64,000 nucleotides of DNA from Nothopassalora personata (Eukaryota > Ascomycota > Dothideomycetes > Mycosphaerellales > Mycosphaerellaceae): NCBI GenBank assembly GCA_033816765.1, contig CM066290.1, positions 806,001 to 870,000 of the forward strand, written 5' to 3'. Of the stretch, positions 10,025 to 20,949 are shown in pieces. Position numbers and translations under genes: made by a program. The notes under the pieces were generated by a model. That model was not told the DNA's origin. It saw nothing but the letters and a program-made list of their open reading frames with translations, and searched no databases. The stretch's first letter is position 1, and each line of letters begins with the position of its first letter.

Positions 10025-11319
10025 CTATAGCTGCGCGTAGTTATATCTTTCCACGTGAGGCGCAAGGCGCGTCGTCATGTCCGCTTGAATCAGGATCAGC
10101 GGTAAGAGTGCTATTGCAATTGAGGGCTGGAGTATCAAAGCCGCGATCAGCCCTGTCAACAGCGATGGACTCGGTACAATATCCTCTGGTACCAAACGCC
10201 TCCTTAGAGAAAATCTTTTGACTGCACTCGCAATGATCTTGTGCACATGGCTTGTGAGGTGCCCCGAGTTGAACCAGCTGCATGTTGTTAGTATATGCCA
10301 CTCAAGAACACTTTACACTCACAAATACTCATCCAGCGACAAGCACCCATAGCTTTCAGGATCTTCATTGATGTGTGGTTGGTTGTAAGCAGGACCTGCA
10401 CGTGTCAGTCTGGACGCCACAACCCGGTAGTGTTGTGGAGCAACTCACAGTAACCCGTTACATTTCGAATTCCGTACTTTTCAGGTTCATCGATAACACC
10501 ATTCAACAGCCCATTAGCATCAAACACCTTGACATTCGTATTATTATGGGTCTTGCCGATGTCCATCACCTGCCTCTCCAGCGCCTCATTCCACCAATTG
10601 ATCATAGTTCGGTTCGGTCTAGGATCATCCCCATTTCCCGCTCTCACCAAATTTCCAGGACTTCTGTCCAGCGGCGGCAGGTTCATGAACAAGAAGTTGC
10701 CATATCTCAACTCATAAACCTCCCCGACAGCCTTCAACATCCGGGCAATCAGCCTATCGTAGAAACCCGGAAAATCCAGCTCGCGGTTCGCAGAGTCATT
10801 GATATCGTTAATCCCGATCCACACCGCCGCAAGCGTATTCGATTTGTCAGTGAAGTTCTCCAAAACAGGGTCTCCATATAACCGAAACTGCTCAATCTGC
10901 TTCACGAATGAGACCGTGTCGTTATGATGCAGTGGAGTCTCTGCAAACTCCGCACTGATGTCTGCGCCACCGAAGGCGAAGTCCCAGAGCTGGCGGTCGC
11001 AATCCTTTGGTGCTGTCAATCCTCGCTCGACACCACAGCCGGTCAAGAATTCTAGCCAATTTGGTCCGCCTTCTGCGGTAGCAGTTTGGTTCTGCACGAT
11101 TCGGTCTGAGAGGAGTGTTGAAGCGTTGAATGAGAAGTTCTGGGCATCGCCGATGAAGCTGGCATTTTGCCGGCCGTGGGTGCCTTGGACGTAAGTGTAT
11201 GAGTCGCCGAAGGCGATGATGTGCTTGGTGTCTTGCCAGGGAAGAGAGGAGTTCGGATTCGGACTAGCGACGGTGAGGGCAAAGAGCAAGGAAATAACGA
11301 AGAACATGGTGCGGTCCAT
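10025..11319 (-). CDS. Secreted GDSL (SGNH) carbohydrate esterase, CE16-like
   Basis: Three exons on the minus strand: 11319-10449, 10395-10323 and 10277-10025, giving 398 residues. Intron 1 (53 nt) starts GTGAGT, has CTGAC and ends GCAG; intron 2 (45 nt) starts GTGAGT, has CTAAC and ends GCAG. The protein opens with a signal peptide (MFFVISLLFALTVASP), then SGNH block I (AFGDSYTYV), block II Gly (FAFGGADIS), block III (VWIGINDIND) and, in exon 3 only, block V with catalytic His (WFNSGHLTSHVH). Without the last exons the His would be missing. Many N-glycosylation sequons. Family knowledge: deacetylation of plant-wall oligosaccharides. A hydrophobic C-terminal stretch follows the catalytic His. 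Confidence 0.88.
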
Positions 11320-11898
11320 GGATACGGTGGTGAAGTGACCTCCTGACCGTGGTCAAAGTGTATATGAAATGGACATCATGAAGAAGAAAGATAACTGTAG
11401 GTAGCTGTTAGACAAAGACAGATGTTTATCCCATTTCGTTACGCGCGAAAGTAGGTATCCCGCTAGCGTTATTCGAACAGATTGAGTACATACGGATAAT
11501 TCCCCTGTAGGCCCGTTTGCCTACCGGCGGGTTTTTTTTAATGCCGTAGGCGTAGATATATCGAAGAATCTATCGTATCGAGTCGTAGAATTCTTAAGTC
11601 GATAGATAATAGAGCTCTTACCGGCGCATAACATGCACTATAACCGTCAATAAATGCAGTATATATTGCAAAAGTGGTCCAGGAATCGCGTGGTCCGGGA
11701 ATCGCGTGGTCCGGGAATCGCGCACGGCCCTGTCTGACAGCTACCGCATACAGTACTAGAGAGATATGAAGCAACGCCAAGCAGCGATGGTGGCTCATTC
11801 TCCCCACGCGGTCGCTTCGTGATCGCGCTAAGCGCTCATAGCAACCACTGCGGTGTAAAATTATTGTCCCGGAAACCCGTCCAGGAAGCTTCTACATC
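11320..11898. other. Intergenic with a TA/CG-rich repeat remnant
   Basis: About 11450-11660 has the TA- and CG-rich, CA-poor texture of the RIP-mutated repeats at the right end of the window, so it is probably a small transposon remnant. It sits next to the 16-bp triple repeat at 11675. Confidence 0.4.
11675..11722. repeat. Three tandem copies of a 16-bp unit
   Basis: The unit tggtccgggaatcgcg occurs three times back to back (11675-11690, 11691-11706, 11707-11722). The first copy differs at one base (A for G). No function assigned. Confidence 0.9.
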
Positions 11899-13500
11899 TC
11901 ACCACGCTGTAATGTCCTCGACCTCGGCTTCGCCGAAGACGCTTGCCTTGGCTTCGGAGGTCTCTTCTTCCTTTGGTGGCCAGTTGACAGGCTCGCGTGA
12001 CATGATATGTGCCAGCTCGCGCTTCATGAAATCACGAAGGAAGCCGTTGACTTGCTTGAACTCTAGCAAGAAGCCATCGTGGCCATCTGGACTGTCAATA
12101 GTCTTTAGCTCGCTGTTGGGGATCGCCGCAGCCAGCTCCTGCTGTTCAACGTAGTGAAACAGTCCGTCGGACTGAATTCCGAGCACCAGAGTAGGCTGCT
12201 CGATGAGACCAAGCGCCTCTCTCACCTCTGCTGGAGTTGGCGAGCCAGGATCGCTCTTGTCAGTGCGGCCACGGGACACGTCATGCGTGTCTAGCTTGCG
12301 CGTGATGGCAATATAGCAATTGGCATCAAAACGGCCAATGAACTTCTCACCCTGGTATCGCAGATACGACTGCGCCGAGTAGTAAGTAGGAATCTTATTC
12401 CTGTTCGGATTGCGGCTCGGCTTGGTCTCTACTTCGACATCCGTGGACCCTGAGAACTGCGGATCCTTGACTGATATCTTGGATGGCTGGATTGGAGAGC
12501 TTCCATTGATGGAGCCTGCACGAGAACTAGGTCTAGGCGCGCCAGCAGTCCTGTGGCCTTCGTTATGCGTGGCGAAATGCTCGCTGTTGGCATTCAGAGG
12601 CTGCTGCTGATCGTTGATGTTCTGCTTCTTCTGAGCAGGGTCCTGGTGGTGTCGACCGAAGCGTGTCTCGAAGGAGTCGCGACTACGATATGTGAGCAAT
12701 GCCTGCATGCGTGCTGCGCCGAGTCCGCTCTTTGGTGGGTCATCGTATGAATAGTAGCCGTCGTCGTACTTGGGATCACTGTAAATGCTCTGACGTTGCG
12801 CTTCGCCCCAGCTGATACCCCAAGCACTATACCTCGCAGATGTGGCGATCGGGATGATGGTCTTGACATAGTCTTTGCCGAAGTATGCGAACTCCAGCAC
12901 CAGCATACCACCCATCGAGCCTCCAACAACCGCTGCAATCTGCTTCACGCCGAGGTCGTCGAGTATCACCTTGAACAGATGGACATCGTCGCGAATGGTG
13001 GTCAGAGGGAACTCTGGTCCGTAGTTGCCATTGTCCGAGTTCCCGTCTTTTGCTGTGACCGGACTAGCACTACCGTAGGGGCTTCCCAGGCTGTTCATGC
13101 AGAGGATGAAGAATCGTGACATGTCGAAGGCTCGCGGCTCTTCTCCGTTCTTGCCCGGGCCACCCACCAAAGGACCCCACCAGTCCTTGACGTCCGCACT
13201 GCCTGTCAAAGCATGGCATATGACCATGGCATTGTCGCGCTCGGGGGATAGAGTACCGTAGGTTTTGTATGCGACCGGGACATTGTGCAGCACGGTGCCG
13301 GATTCGAGGGTGAAGGAAGGGACGATGGCAATATCTTGGTTTGGGATCAGCTTTACGAAGGGGTTCTCCTTTTGGTCGTCAGGCTTGATGCGCCCTAGGA
13401 CCTCGTCAGCTGAGCATGTCGGTATACCATATGATGCCCGTCACTCACTGAACTTGTGCGTGTCGGCGGCGTGAACCAGTCCATTGGGGGCAGTCGTCAT
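11899..13500 (-). CDS. MET2: Homoserine O-acetyltransferase
   Basis: Two exons (13500-13449 and 13394-11899) encode 515 residues; the 54-nt intron runs GTGAGT...CCTAG. Exon 1 gives MTTAPNGLVHAADTHKF, exon 2 continues RRIKPDDQKENPFVKLIPN. The enzyme transfers acetyl from acetyl-CoA to L-homoserine, an early step in methionine synthesis. It has an alpha/beta-hydrolase fold: HALTGSADVKDWW near residue 80, the nucleophile elbow VVGGSMGGM near 175, and the C-terminal Asp (LGIQSDGLF) and His (PDGHDGF) of the triad. A low-complexity insert (roughly residues 270-350, Gln/Asn/Ser-rich) interrupts the domain, as in fungal Met2 proteins. A (TG)n tract lies just upstream of the start. Confidence 0.96.
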
Positions 13501-14105
13501 CTTTCGGTGCGATGGTAATACAGCATGAGCTGTTGTGTGTGTGTGTGTGAATCTTTTAAGTGGAAGTGGTGTGTGAAGGTGTGTTTGTCGGGAACAGTCC
13601 TTCTGGTGCGCGGCAATGGTACAGTAGTTCCTCACAATAAATCTACATGGCCACGGTTCGCTCCATGTACCTGGATACAACACACCCTCGTGGAAAGTGT
13701 TTTATATTGCATTATCTATCCCGGACATCCGAAATGATGCACGGTGATGATATTGCCGACTGATATAGTGGGAGCTCCACTGTCAATCAAGATATCATGT
13801 CCGACGGCGTCTGTCCGCAAGATGCCCCGCGCCAATGAAGCGCCGCCTTCAACGCCTTCGGTCATTAGGAAGTGCATATGGGGCATATTTGATCACCTCT
13901 GCCTACAGGACGTCACCGTTAGGAGGTCCTTTCAGCCTCGTATACTGATGCATTAGATCAGGACAATCCAGCTTGTCAATCGGCAGCTTATCAGCTGATT
14001 ACAGGTGACCCCGAGCCTATCATGCTTGCCATCGTCTCACCTTGGAGGATCAATTAAGACGAAATCGCCGAACGCATATATGTTTCCCTCGTAGTCACAC
14101 CACAT
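13501..14105. other. Intergenic, MET2 upstream region
   Basis: Contains an alternating TG tract at about 13534-13549, 34 bp upstream of the MET2 start. No other feature seen. Confidence 0.5.
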
Positions 14106-14306
14106 TTGCAACAAGCAAGCTTTATAACCACGTTTGGCAAGCTGGACGGGGATGGCTCACATCCTGCTGCTCGTCTGCAGCTGGTGAACAGAATCGGCGG
14201 ACTGGGCAAATTCAAGACATTGCCGTCTCTACAAGAACGTCTCGCTCTGGCAGATGTGCTCGACTCCACTGCCAACGCTACCGGGCCAAGATTTGGCAAT
14301 TTGTAG
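14106..14306 (+). pseudogene. Relic of a fungal transcription-factor C-terminal domain
   Basis: A 66-residue open frame contains HPAARLQLVNRIGGLGKFKT followed by RLALADVLDSTANATGPRF. This matches the layout of the C-terminal regulatory region in many Zn2Cys6 proteins (Arg-Gly-Gly-Leu near a Trp/Leu-Ala-Asp helix, then Pro-Arg-Phe). The frame stops just after PRF and no zinc cluster or further domain is found nearby, so I read it as a fragment. The family assignment is from memory and tentative. Confidence 0.3.
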
Positions 14307-15048
14307 CAACACAGAGTCGCTCTTGAAGCAGCTCGTGCCCGCTCTTGCGCGCGTGTTAAGCGATGTTGAGGGCCGAGTGTGCTTGTCATTTCGAGCATCA
14401 CATCTTAAGGCTGGAAGCGGGAAGTACGTACAACGATGGAACGAGACAGACGTCTTCGATATCTGCTTTATCGCCTCTGATGAACAATTGCAAGAACACG
14501 ATCAAGAAGGAGTGGTCGCTTGAAGGCACGATAAAGTTTCAGATACTGACGACGGGAGCCACTTGCGCTGTACCTTAGGCTGTACACACATTCTCGAGAT
14601 CTAGAACTAAGCACCTTCTGTGGCCCCCAAATCCCTGCTGGCCGTGCATCATCCCTGCGCATCACAACATGGTGCCATGAAGTCCTTGAGATCAGCAGAT
14701 TGATTCTGTAAGCTGGGAAAATCGCGCCGCGCCAAGAGTATAGTCGATAGTCAGCATTTAATCACGGCGAATGCCGACTGGGTCGTCGATGTCGAGACAT
14801 GCCAGCATTGATGGGCTTCTCAGTGCTTATAGTATTCGTTCCTAACCTCGAGGGCATCGTGCGCCTGACCAGTGAGACCACGGATCGAGGCGCCGAATGG
14901 CCGTGAAGCATCAAATCTCATGCATTCGCTACGTAGCAATAAGTCGAGTAGCTATGCGCAACACATGCGCATGCTATTGTACCGTCTCTTGAAGCCATCG
15001 ACCCACCTCAGAGCCCTGCTCAGTTCTACGGCCCACGACGTAAGCAAT
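14307..15048. other. Intergenic, no gene seen
   Basis: Downstream of SMC3 (minus strand). Short open frames only. Confidence 0.4.
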
Positions 15049-18000
15049 CTACTTGCCGCTAATCTGGCCATCAACAAAGTCCAACGCCTGCTCGCGACTG
15101 ACCACATCGATGCTACTCGCCTTGTTCAGGTAGCTCACACCATAGCACTTCTCCGCCACGTGCAACATCTCGGGCCTGAAAGTAGTGCAGATGAACTGTC
15201 CGGTCTGCGAGCACTCTTGCAGAAGCTGCGCTACGGCCGTACGGTATTGCGCGTCCAAGTTCGCATCGATCTCGTCAAATAGATAGAATGGTGCAGGATC
15301 CGAGAACTGGATGGCAAAGACGAGAGCCAGCGCGCAGAGCGACTTTTGACCTCCTGAAAGCTGCTGAATACGTTGTTGCTCATCGTCCTTCGAGTTGAAT
15401 GAGACTGAAATGCCAACGCCGATGTAGTTCTCGACGACAGACGACCGGTTCTGGTCTTCGTCGTCGCTGTCGTCATCATTCGCAGCGCCTTTGGCTTGCT
15501 TATCGCTTCGGCGTTGGATGATCAATCGACCTTTACCAGCCGGCACAAGTTTCTCAAAGACGGTCGAGAACTCCTTGCTGACTTGCTTGAAGGTGCGTAC
15601 GATGGCTTCATCCTTGCGTTGATCGAGAACATCAATAAGCTCTCGGATGCTGGTGTCACTTGCATCCAATTCTTTGCGTCGATTCTCAAGCTCGGTCCGC
15701 TGGGTTTCGAACTGCTTGAACTGCTCGAATGCTTTCTTGTTGACATGACCATACTTCTTCAAAGCTTCTTGCACCTTGTGCAGCCGCTGTGTTGCAGTAT
15801 TGGTGCTCATGTTGGTGTACTGAACACTAAAAGCCACCTCTGGCAGTACACCGAGACTGTTGATCTGAGCGCGTACCTCTGTCAGTCGGGCGCTGTATTG
15901 GGCGCGCCGCGAAGCATTCTTCTCAACATTCTTCTGGTGATTTCTGATGGCTTGTTCAAGCCTCTCCAGTTCGGCAGCTTTGTTGGCTCGAGTGGTTTCG
16001 ACGTCCTGAAGCTCTTTTTGTTGCTCCTCGATGGACTGTTCAATCTCTTGCAGCTTGGCCTCAATGTTGTCAAGCGCCTTGGTGGCGCGCTTGCAGTCTG
16101 CCTTGAGCTCCTTGAGTCTGGCACTACTACTTCCGCCAACACTCAGGGTGGTGTCCAGATCATTAGATTGTAGCTGGTCTAAGCGTGGTCGCAGGTTGAC
16201 GTTCAGTGTATCTTCAACTTCGCGCTTCTGGCCATCGAGCTCCGCAAGCTCGGCGCTCAACTGGGCATGCTGCTTTCTCAGGTCTGGTAACTGGGCATTG
16301 AGATCATTCAGCTGGCGTTCCTCCTGATTACTGAGCGCTTTCTTGAAGTCGGCTTGCAATTCAGATTGATATCCAGAGAGCTGGTTGCTGAAGTCGTTGA
16401 GCAGAGCATCGATGTTCTCCTTCTGACGTCGCTTTGCATCAATCTCGTCACGACGTTCACTCAGCTCGCGCGCCTTGCTTCGCAGTTCTTCTCGGAGAGG
16501 GCCATATCCGCCTTCAAGCTGTGTGCGCTTCTGTTCGGCCTTTTGCAGAACGCTCATCGCTTTTGTCACCTTCTGATCGATTTGTTGCAGTTCATGACGA
16601 ATCTCCTGTTTGCGGCGGTCCGTCTTCTCGAATTCATCCCGAGCTGCAACAAATTTGGCAATGCCGTCAAGACGTGATTTCTTGTCGTCATAGTATCCTC
16701 CGGTAAGAGCACCCTTCTTGTCTGAACGATCACCTGATGGTGTGATGGCACTCAACGAATGGCTGCGGGCATATTGTGATGCAACGTGCAGGTTTGGACA
16801 CACGATCGTCTTGCCAAAGACCTGCTGCATAGCGTTCTCGAACTTTGCCTCGTACTTGATCCTTGACAGCAGCGGTACGGCATCGCTGGCCTTCGGAAAC
16901 TCCGTGTGTCTACTGTTGATACGGCTGAGTGGGACGAACGTAACACGGCCAAGCTTGTCTTTCTTCAAACGCTCGATGAGCTTTGTGGCGATGTCATCGT
17001 TTTCCACGACGTAATGGAAGAGGGAGACACCAGCGGTGACTTCAGCAGCGGTCTTGTATTGGCTCTGGCACTTGAACAGCTCGCCAAGTTGACCGTATGC
17101 TCCTTCAATTCCCTCTTCGCGGACAATCTTTCGCACGTTTGCAAGACCTCGAGACGTGTTCTGGTCCACCATTTGGTTGAGGAAATGCTCGGCGTTGTTG
17201 AGTTGTCGACGGGCGTTCTCAATGACAGAATCCAGCTTGGCTTCCTCACGCCACAGCTCCTTGCGCTGGTCTTGAAGACGATCTCGCTCATCCTTGGCGC
17301 GTTGTACTTCGGTAGCAATGTTCTGTTGATCGCCGCCACGATTTTCGATGCGCTCACGCAGTTCGGCAATATCGGATTCGAGCTGGTTGATGATCACTTC
17401 GAGCTCAGTCACATCTTCTGAAATCTGCATTGAGTTGGCTTTTGTCTTGGCCAAGGATGAGTTGCTCTCGGCAATGCGCTGCTGCAGCCAGGTATCACGC
17501 TCCTTCTTAGTGCGGAACTGATTCTGGCGCCCTTGTTGGGCATACAGCCGTTGTACAGTCGCCTGGGCGTCCTGCAACTGTTGCTTGACGGCACGCTCCT
17601 CTTCACGCTTGGCATTGTACTCTGGGAGGAGCTGCTTGAGCTGCGCTTCGTGTTGTTTGATCTGGTGCTGAACATCTTTGAGATCTTCAGCCTGCTGAGC
17701 TTGAGTCTGCTGGGCAGCACTCTGGCTGTCCTGAGCTGCCTGCAGATCAGACTCTGCCTTAGCCTTGGTGCGGGCCGCTTCTTTGCGCTCGTCCTTGTAT
17801 TGTGCTCGCTCTTGCGTCAGCAGCTTGATCTGCTGCTGTAGAGACGTAATTTGCGCATCGATCGTTTCTAGCGCACTCTCGGCTTCTCGCATTGCTTCGC
17901 GATTGTCGTCGTTCTGGCCAGTGCGGCCTTCGACAGCCTCATCGATCCGCTCCAGCTGCTCAGATATGGACTCCTCATCCTTCTTGTGAATGCTGTACTC

Positions 18001-18669
18001 TAGGCACTTCCGCTCACGCTCCTTGTCCTGGAAAGCGCGCAGCTCTTCCTTCTCCGACTCCAGCTCACCCAGTCGCGTGCGGATGTGATCGAGCAAGTCA
18101 TCGATTTTGTTGCGCTTCTGCTCAGTCTCCTGCATGATCTTCTGGGACTCGGCTCTTCGGCTTTCGTACACCTCGGTACCGGCGACAGTCTTCAGCATGT
18201 TGAGGCGCTCGTTGTCCTTCATGTTGGTAATGGCTGTGACTCTGCCCTGGGGCACAATGTAGTATGGGTTACTCCTGCTGAAGCCGGCACTCTCCAGGAT
18301 GTTCAGAACCTCGTTCTTGGTCGTGTTCTTGCGATTCAGACTGTACTCGTCCTTCTTCTGGCCGATTGTCCGCCTGAGGATGACTTCTGGCGTGTTGGTG
18401 GGAATGCGCTCATCAGCGTTGTCGATGATGAGTTCGACGTAAGCGCTCATCACGGCGGATCCAGCACCTTCATGGAGCAGACTCTGGCGGTCCTCGCGAC
18501 TGAGCTGCGTGTACTTGTCGCTGAGCACGAATCGCACGGCGGCGAAGAAGTTACTCTTGCCAGATCCATTGCGACCGACAATCACGTTGTGCTTTGGTGA
18601 GAAAGGCTCGATGACGGTCTGGTCCTTGTAGGACTTGAAGCCTTGGATGATGATCTGTTTGATGTACAT
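15049..18669 (-). CDS. SMC3: Cohesin subunit SMC3
   Basis: 1206-residue intronless SMC ATPase of the cohesin ring, which holds sister chromatids together. Walker A is GRNGSGKS at residues 32-39. The acetylation pair Lys105-Lys106 in IGQKKDEY sits exactly where Eco1 acetylates other Smc3 proteins (family knowledge). Two long coiled coils (about 170-500 and 680-1000) flank the hinge, which contains AYGQLGELFKC. The C-terminal half of the ATPase site has the signature LSGGQKSLCALALVFA near residue 1100 and Walker B FYLFDEIDANLD. The length and ends (MYIKQIIIQGFKSYKD... DGQISGK) match complete Smc3, and no intron is needed. Confidence 0.98.
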   Translation of the reverse strand: MYIKQIIIQGFKSYKDQTVIEPFSPKHNVIVGRNGSGKSNFFAAVRFVLSDKYTQLSREDRQSLLHEGAGSAVMSAYVELIIDNADERIPTNTPEVILRRTIGQKKDEYSLNRKNTTKNEVLNILESAGFSRSNPYYIVPQGRVTAITNMKDNERLNMLKTVAGTEVYESRRAESQKIMQETEQKRNKIDDLLDHIRTRLGELESEKEELRAFQDKERERKCLEYSIHKKDEESISEQLERIDEAVEGRTGQNDDNREAMREAESALETIDAQITSLQQQIKLLTQERAQYKDERKEAARTKAKAESDLQAAQDSQSAAQQTQAQQAEDLKDVQHQIKQHEAQLKQLLPEYNAKREEERAVKQQLQDAQATVQRLYAQQGRQNQFRTKKERDTWLQQRIAESNSSLAKTKANSMQISEDVTELEVIINQLESDIAELRERIENRGGDQQNIATEVQRAKDERDRLQDQRKELWREEAKLDSVIENARRQLNNAEHFLNQMVDQNTSRGLANVRKIVREEGIEGAYGQLGELFKCQSQYKTAAEVTAGVSLFHYVVENDDIATKLIERLKKDKLGRVTFVPLSRINSRHTEFPKASDAVPLLSRIKYEAKFENAMQQVFGKTIVCPNLHVASQYARSHSLSAITPSGDRSDKKGALTGGYYDDKKSRLDGIAKFVAARDEFEKTDRRKQEIRHELQQIDQKVTKAMSVLQKAEQKRTQLEGGYGPLREELRSKARELSERRDEIDAKRRQKENIDALLNDFSNQLSGYQSELQADFKKALSNQEERQLNDLNAQLPDLRKQHAQLSAELAELDGQKREVEDTLNVNLRPRLDQLQSNDLDTTLSVGGSSSARLKELKADCKRATKALDNIEAKLQEIEQSIEEQQKELQDVETTRANKAAELERLEQAIRNHQKNVEKNASRRAQYSARLTEVRAQINSLGVLPEVAFSVQYTNMSTNTATQRLHKVQEALKKYGHVNKKAFEQFKQFETQRTELENRRKELDASDTSIRELIDVLDQRKDEAIVRTFKQVSKEFSTVFEKLVPAGKGRLIIQRRSDKQAKGAANDDDSDDEDQNRSSVVENYIGVGISVSFNSKDDEQQRIQQLSGGQKSLCALALVFAIQFSDPAPFYLFDEIDANLDAQYRTAVAQLLQECSQTGQFICTTFRPEMLHVAEKCYGVSYLNKASSIDVVSREQALDFVDGQISGK

Positions 18670-20277
18670 CGTGGCGGTGATGTGTCACCGTGGTGCAGAT
18701 GGCGTGGGTGTGCGCCAGAGACGGCGCTGCTGTTATGTTGGTGCCAGTGTCTTCTGCTGCAGACTACTGGTCGTCTGGTCAATGTGATGTGAGGCAGCTT
18801 GATCGAAGTGGAAGTGTTTCTGGCTATGGACGCGTCGCGGGACACTCAGACGCGCTAAGCGAGAACTGACTAAGCAAGCTATATGGGGGATCAATTTAGT
18901 TCGACAACAGTGCTAGATTTCTCAAGTGCAGGACGCAACGCACTCTTGCAAGAATCATATTTCACAGTCCACGATAAGCAATCACTCAGTTCGTCTGGTG
19001 TATGTTCTCGAATGTCGATCACCAGGGGCCTGCCGCGGTGGTTTCCCAGGCGGAAGACGTTGTCTGAGGTAATCGTGTAAGGAAATCCTGTAGGTAGTCG
19101 GAGCTTGCTTGTTGTCATTGCATGTTGCAGAGGGTGCAGGTACTACTATCCTGCACTCAGTACCGTCGGTCTTCGGGCTAGTCGTTCCTTCCACATCTTG
19201 TCATCTTGCAACGCCTCTATCTCGCGTACCAATGTCAGTATGAGAGTGATACACCACTCCCGCTGTGATTGATGATCGATCACAGATGTCGTATCGTCAG
19301 CATAGAGGCCGCGCTTACAGTAGCACTGCAGCCATACCGCCGCGCAGACACTGGTATTACGGCAGTTCCTCCCATTCGCATGGAGTAACATACCCTCACT
19401 GGGACCATTCACATTGAGACGTGTTGCGAGCCAGATTAGCGACCCACGAAGTCCTCGTCTTCCAATACACCTACCGCTGTAGGTGCCGTCAGTTACCACA
19501 GCCTGTCTGGACTTTGTTGCCCGGAAGTCGCAGATCTGTGACTGGCCAGCTCCATCCTCGTTTGCCTGATGACATTACGCGGCATATCCATCGTCAACTT
19601 TCATCCCATCATTTCACGCATGGCAACCCGAAGGCTGTAGGACACAGACCGCTGATGTAGTCGCATACAGTCGTAGCCGCCGGCGAGAGGAGAAGTCAGA
19701 GACTGATGCTGAGGTCCAGGAGTGGAGGAGCATTTCTCACCAATCGATACAGCCATCAATTTGGAGCGGCGGCGGCAAGGATTCCGCAACAGCTCACAAG
19801 CAGCCTGCAGGGACGATGCACTCCAATGAACTCTATCTCGTCGCAAACGAGACAGGGGAGACGATACTCATGTTTCAGGTAATTCTGGTATGCCAATGTC
19901 CACGCGACAGCAATGCTTCTCGTGTTGTGCAGCGTAGTAATGATGCAGGCGTGAGGCAGTGATGTGATCGTTGGCGAGGCTCGCAAAGAAGATACAATAA
20001 GGTGAATACATTCCAAGAATCCCAGTTTCTGGATGGAAGCTACATCTGCACGAGGTCACATTGTTCTTGCTTGCTTGTTTTTCCGGTGCTGGACACCCTT
20101 CACGCCTGGCACGATTATCAGATCTGCCTTCCATTTCGCAAAGAACACACAGTGTCTGGTACACTTACTGTTCGACGCCAACAACAATCTAGTCCATAAT
20201 CCATAATTAGGCATTCTTCGACTGCTGCTCAACGCGCATTACATCGACAAGAAGCAAGCAACAGTCATCCATCCCCC
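18670..20277. other. 1.6-kb intergenic region, no confident gene
   Basis: Upstream of SMC3 (minus) and of the MARVEL gene (plus). A 117-residue minus-strand open frame at 19146-19499 has uneven composition and no recognised domain, and I could not support it. The last 60 bp before 20278 look like a normal 5' leader. Confidence 0.4.
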
Positions 20278-20790
20278 ATGGCGATAACAGACACCCTCCG
20301 CTCGCGTGCCTCAGACTCGCATGGCGGTCTCATCGGCGGCATTCTTCGCGGCCTCCTGCGCTTCTTCCAATTCGTCCTCGCCCTCACAGTCTGCGGCCTC
20401 TACGGCGTCGACCTCCACCACGCCGATCAAGCTCCCAACGGCTACGCAGACAGCAAATGGGTCTTCGCCGAAGTCGTCGCGGGCCTGGCAGCCTTTACCG
20501 TCATCCTATACGCCTCCCTCGGTTGCTGCATACCCACCTTATCTGAGAAGCTGTTCGGCTGGGACTGGATCATGTTCATCCTCTGGACTGCGGTATTCGG
20601 ACTTTTCGGAAACATCTATATCCACGCAGATCCTTCGCCAGAGCAACACGGTCAGCGGCGGATGAAGCATGCGGTGTGGGTGGATCTGGTGAACATGTTA
20701 TTGTGGTTGATCTCGGCGATCTATGCTACATTGATCTTCTGGAAGAGCAGGCACAACCGGACTGTGCATACTGGCCGTGCGAAGGTCTAG
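20278..20790 (+). CDS. MARVEL-domain four-span membrane protein
   Basis: 170 residues with four hydrophobic segments: about 20-45 (GILRGLLRFFQFVLALTVCG), 65-88 (VVAGLAAFTVILYASLGCC), 98-118 (IMFILWTAVFGLFGNIYIHA) and 138-158 (VDLVNMLLWLISAIYATLIF). The layout and the first-helix pattern fit the MARVEL family, membrane proteins linked to membrane apposition and eisosome-like domains in fungi. The TAG stop at 20788-20790 is followed in frame by 52 further codons with Tyr/Gly-rich protein-like sequence (QPYHYYGNGRFSKGYYTGF) ending ESMVRE at a TAA (20947-20949). The usual protein is therefore probably longer, and this stop is either a nonsense mutation, readthrough, or a sequence error. Confidence 0.85.
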   Translation: MAITDTLRSRASDSHGGLIGGILRGLLRFFQFVLALTVCGLYGVDLHHADQAPNGYADSKWVFAEVVAGLAAFTVILYASLGCCIPTLSEKLFGWDWIMFILWTAVFGLFGNIYIHADPSPEQHGQRRMKHAVWVDLVNMLLWLISAIYATLIFWKSRHNRTVHTGRAKV

Positions 20791-20949
20791 AAGTCGACGC
20801 AGGTGCATGCACAGCCGTATCATTACTATGGCAATGGACGATTCTCGAAAGGATACTACACCGGTTTCGATAGTTGGAGGAAAGGGGATGCGGCTGTTGG
20901 CGAGTTCGAGACTGTGCCGGTCGGTGCGGAGAGCATGGTGAGAGAGTAA
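20791..20949 (+). other. In-frame coding-like extension of the MARVEL gene beyond a TAG
   Basis: 52 sense codons directly after the stop stay in the same frame and read like the polar cytoplasmic tail of a MARVEL protein (GRFSKGYYTGFDSWRKG, then FETVPVGAESMVRE). The TAG could derive from CAG (Gln) by one transition. Confidence 0.55.

Noticed and set aside
19146..19499. 117-residue minus-strand open frame upstream of the MARVEL gene
   Set aside because: Uneven composition, no domain and no splice or promoter context.
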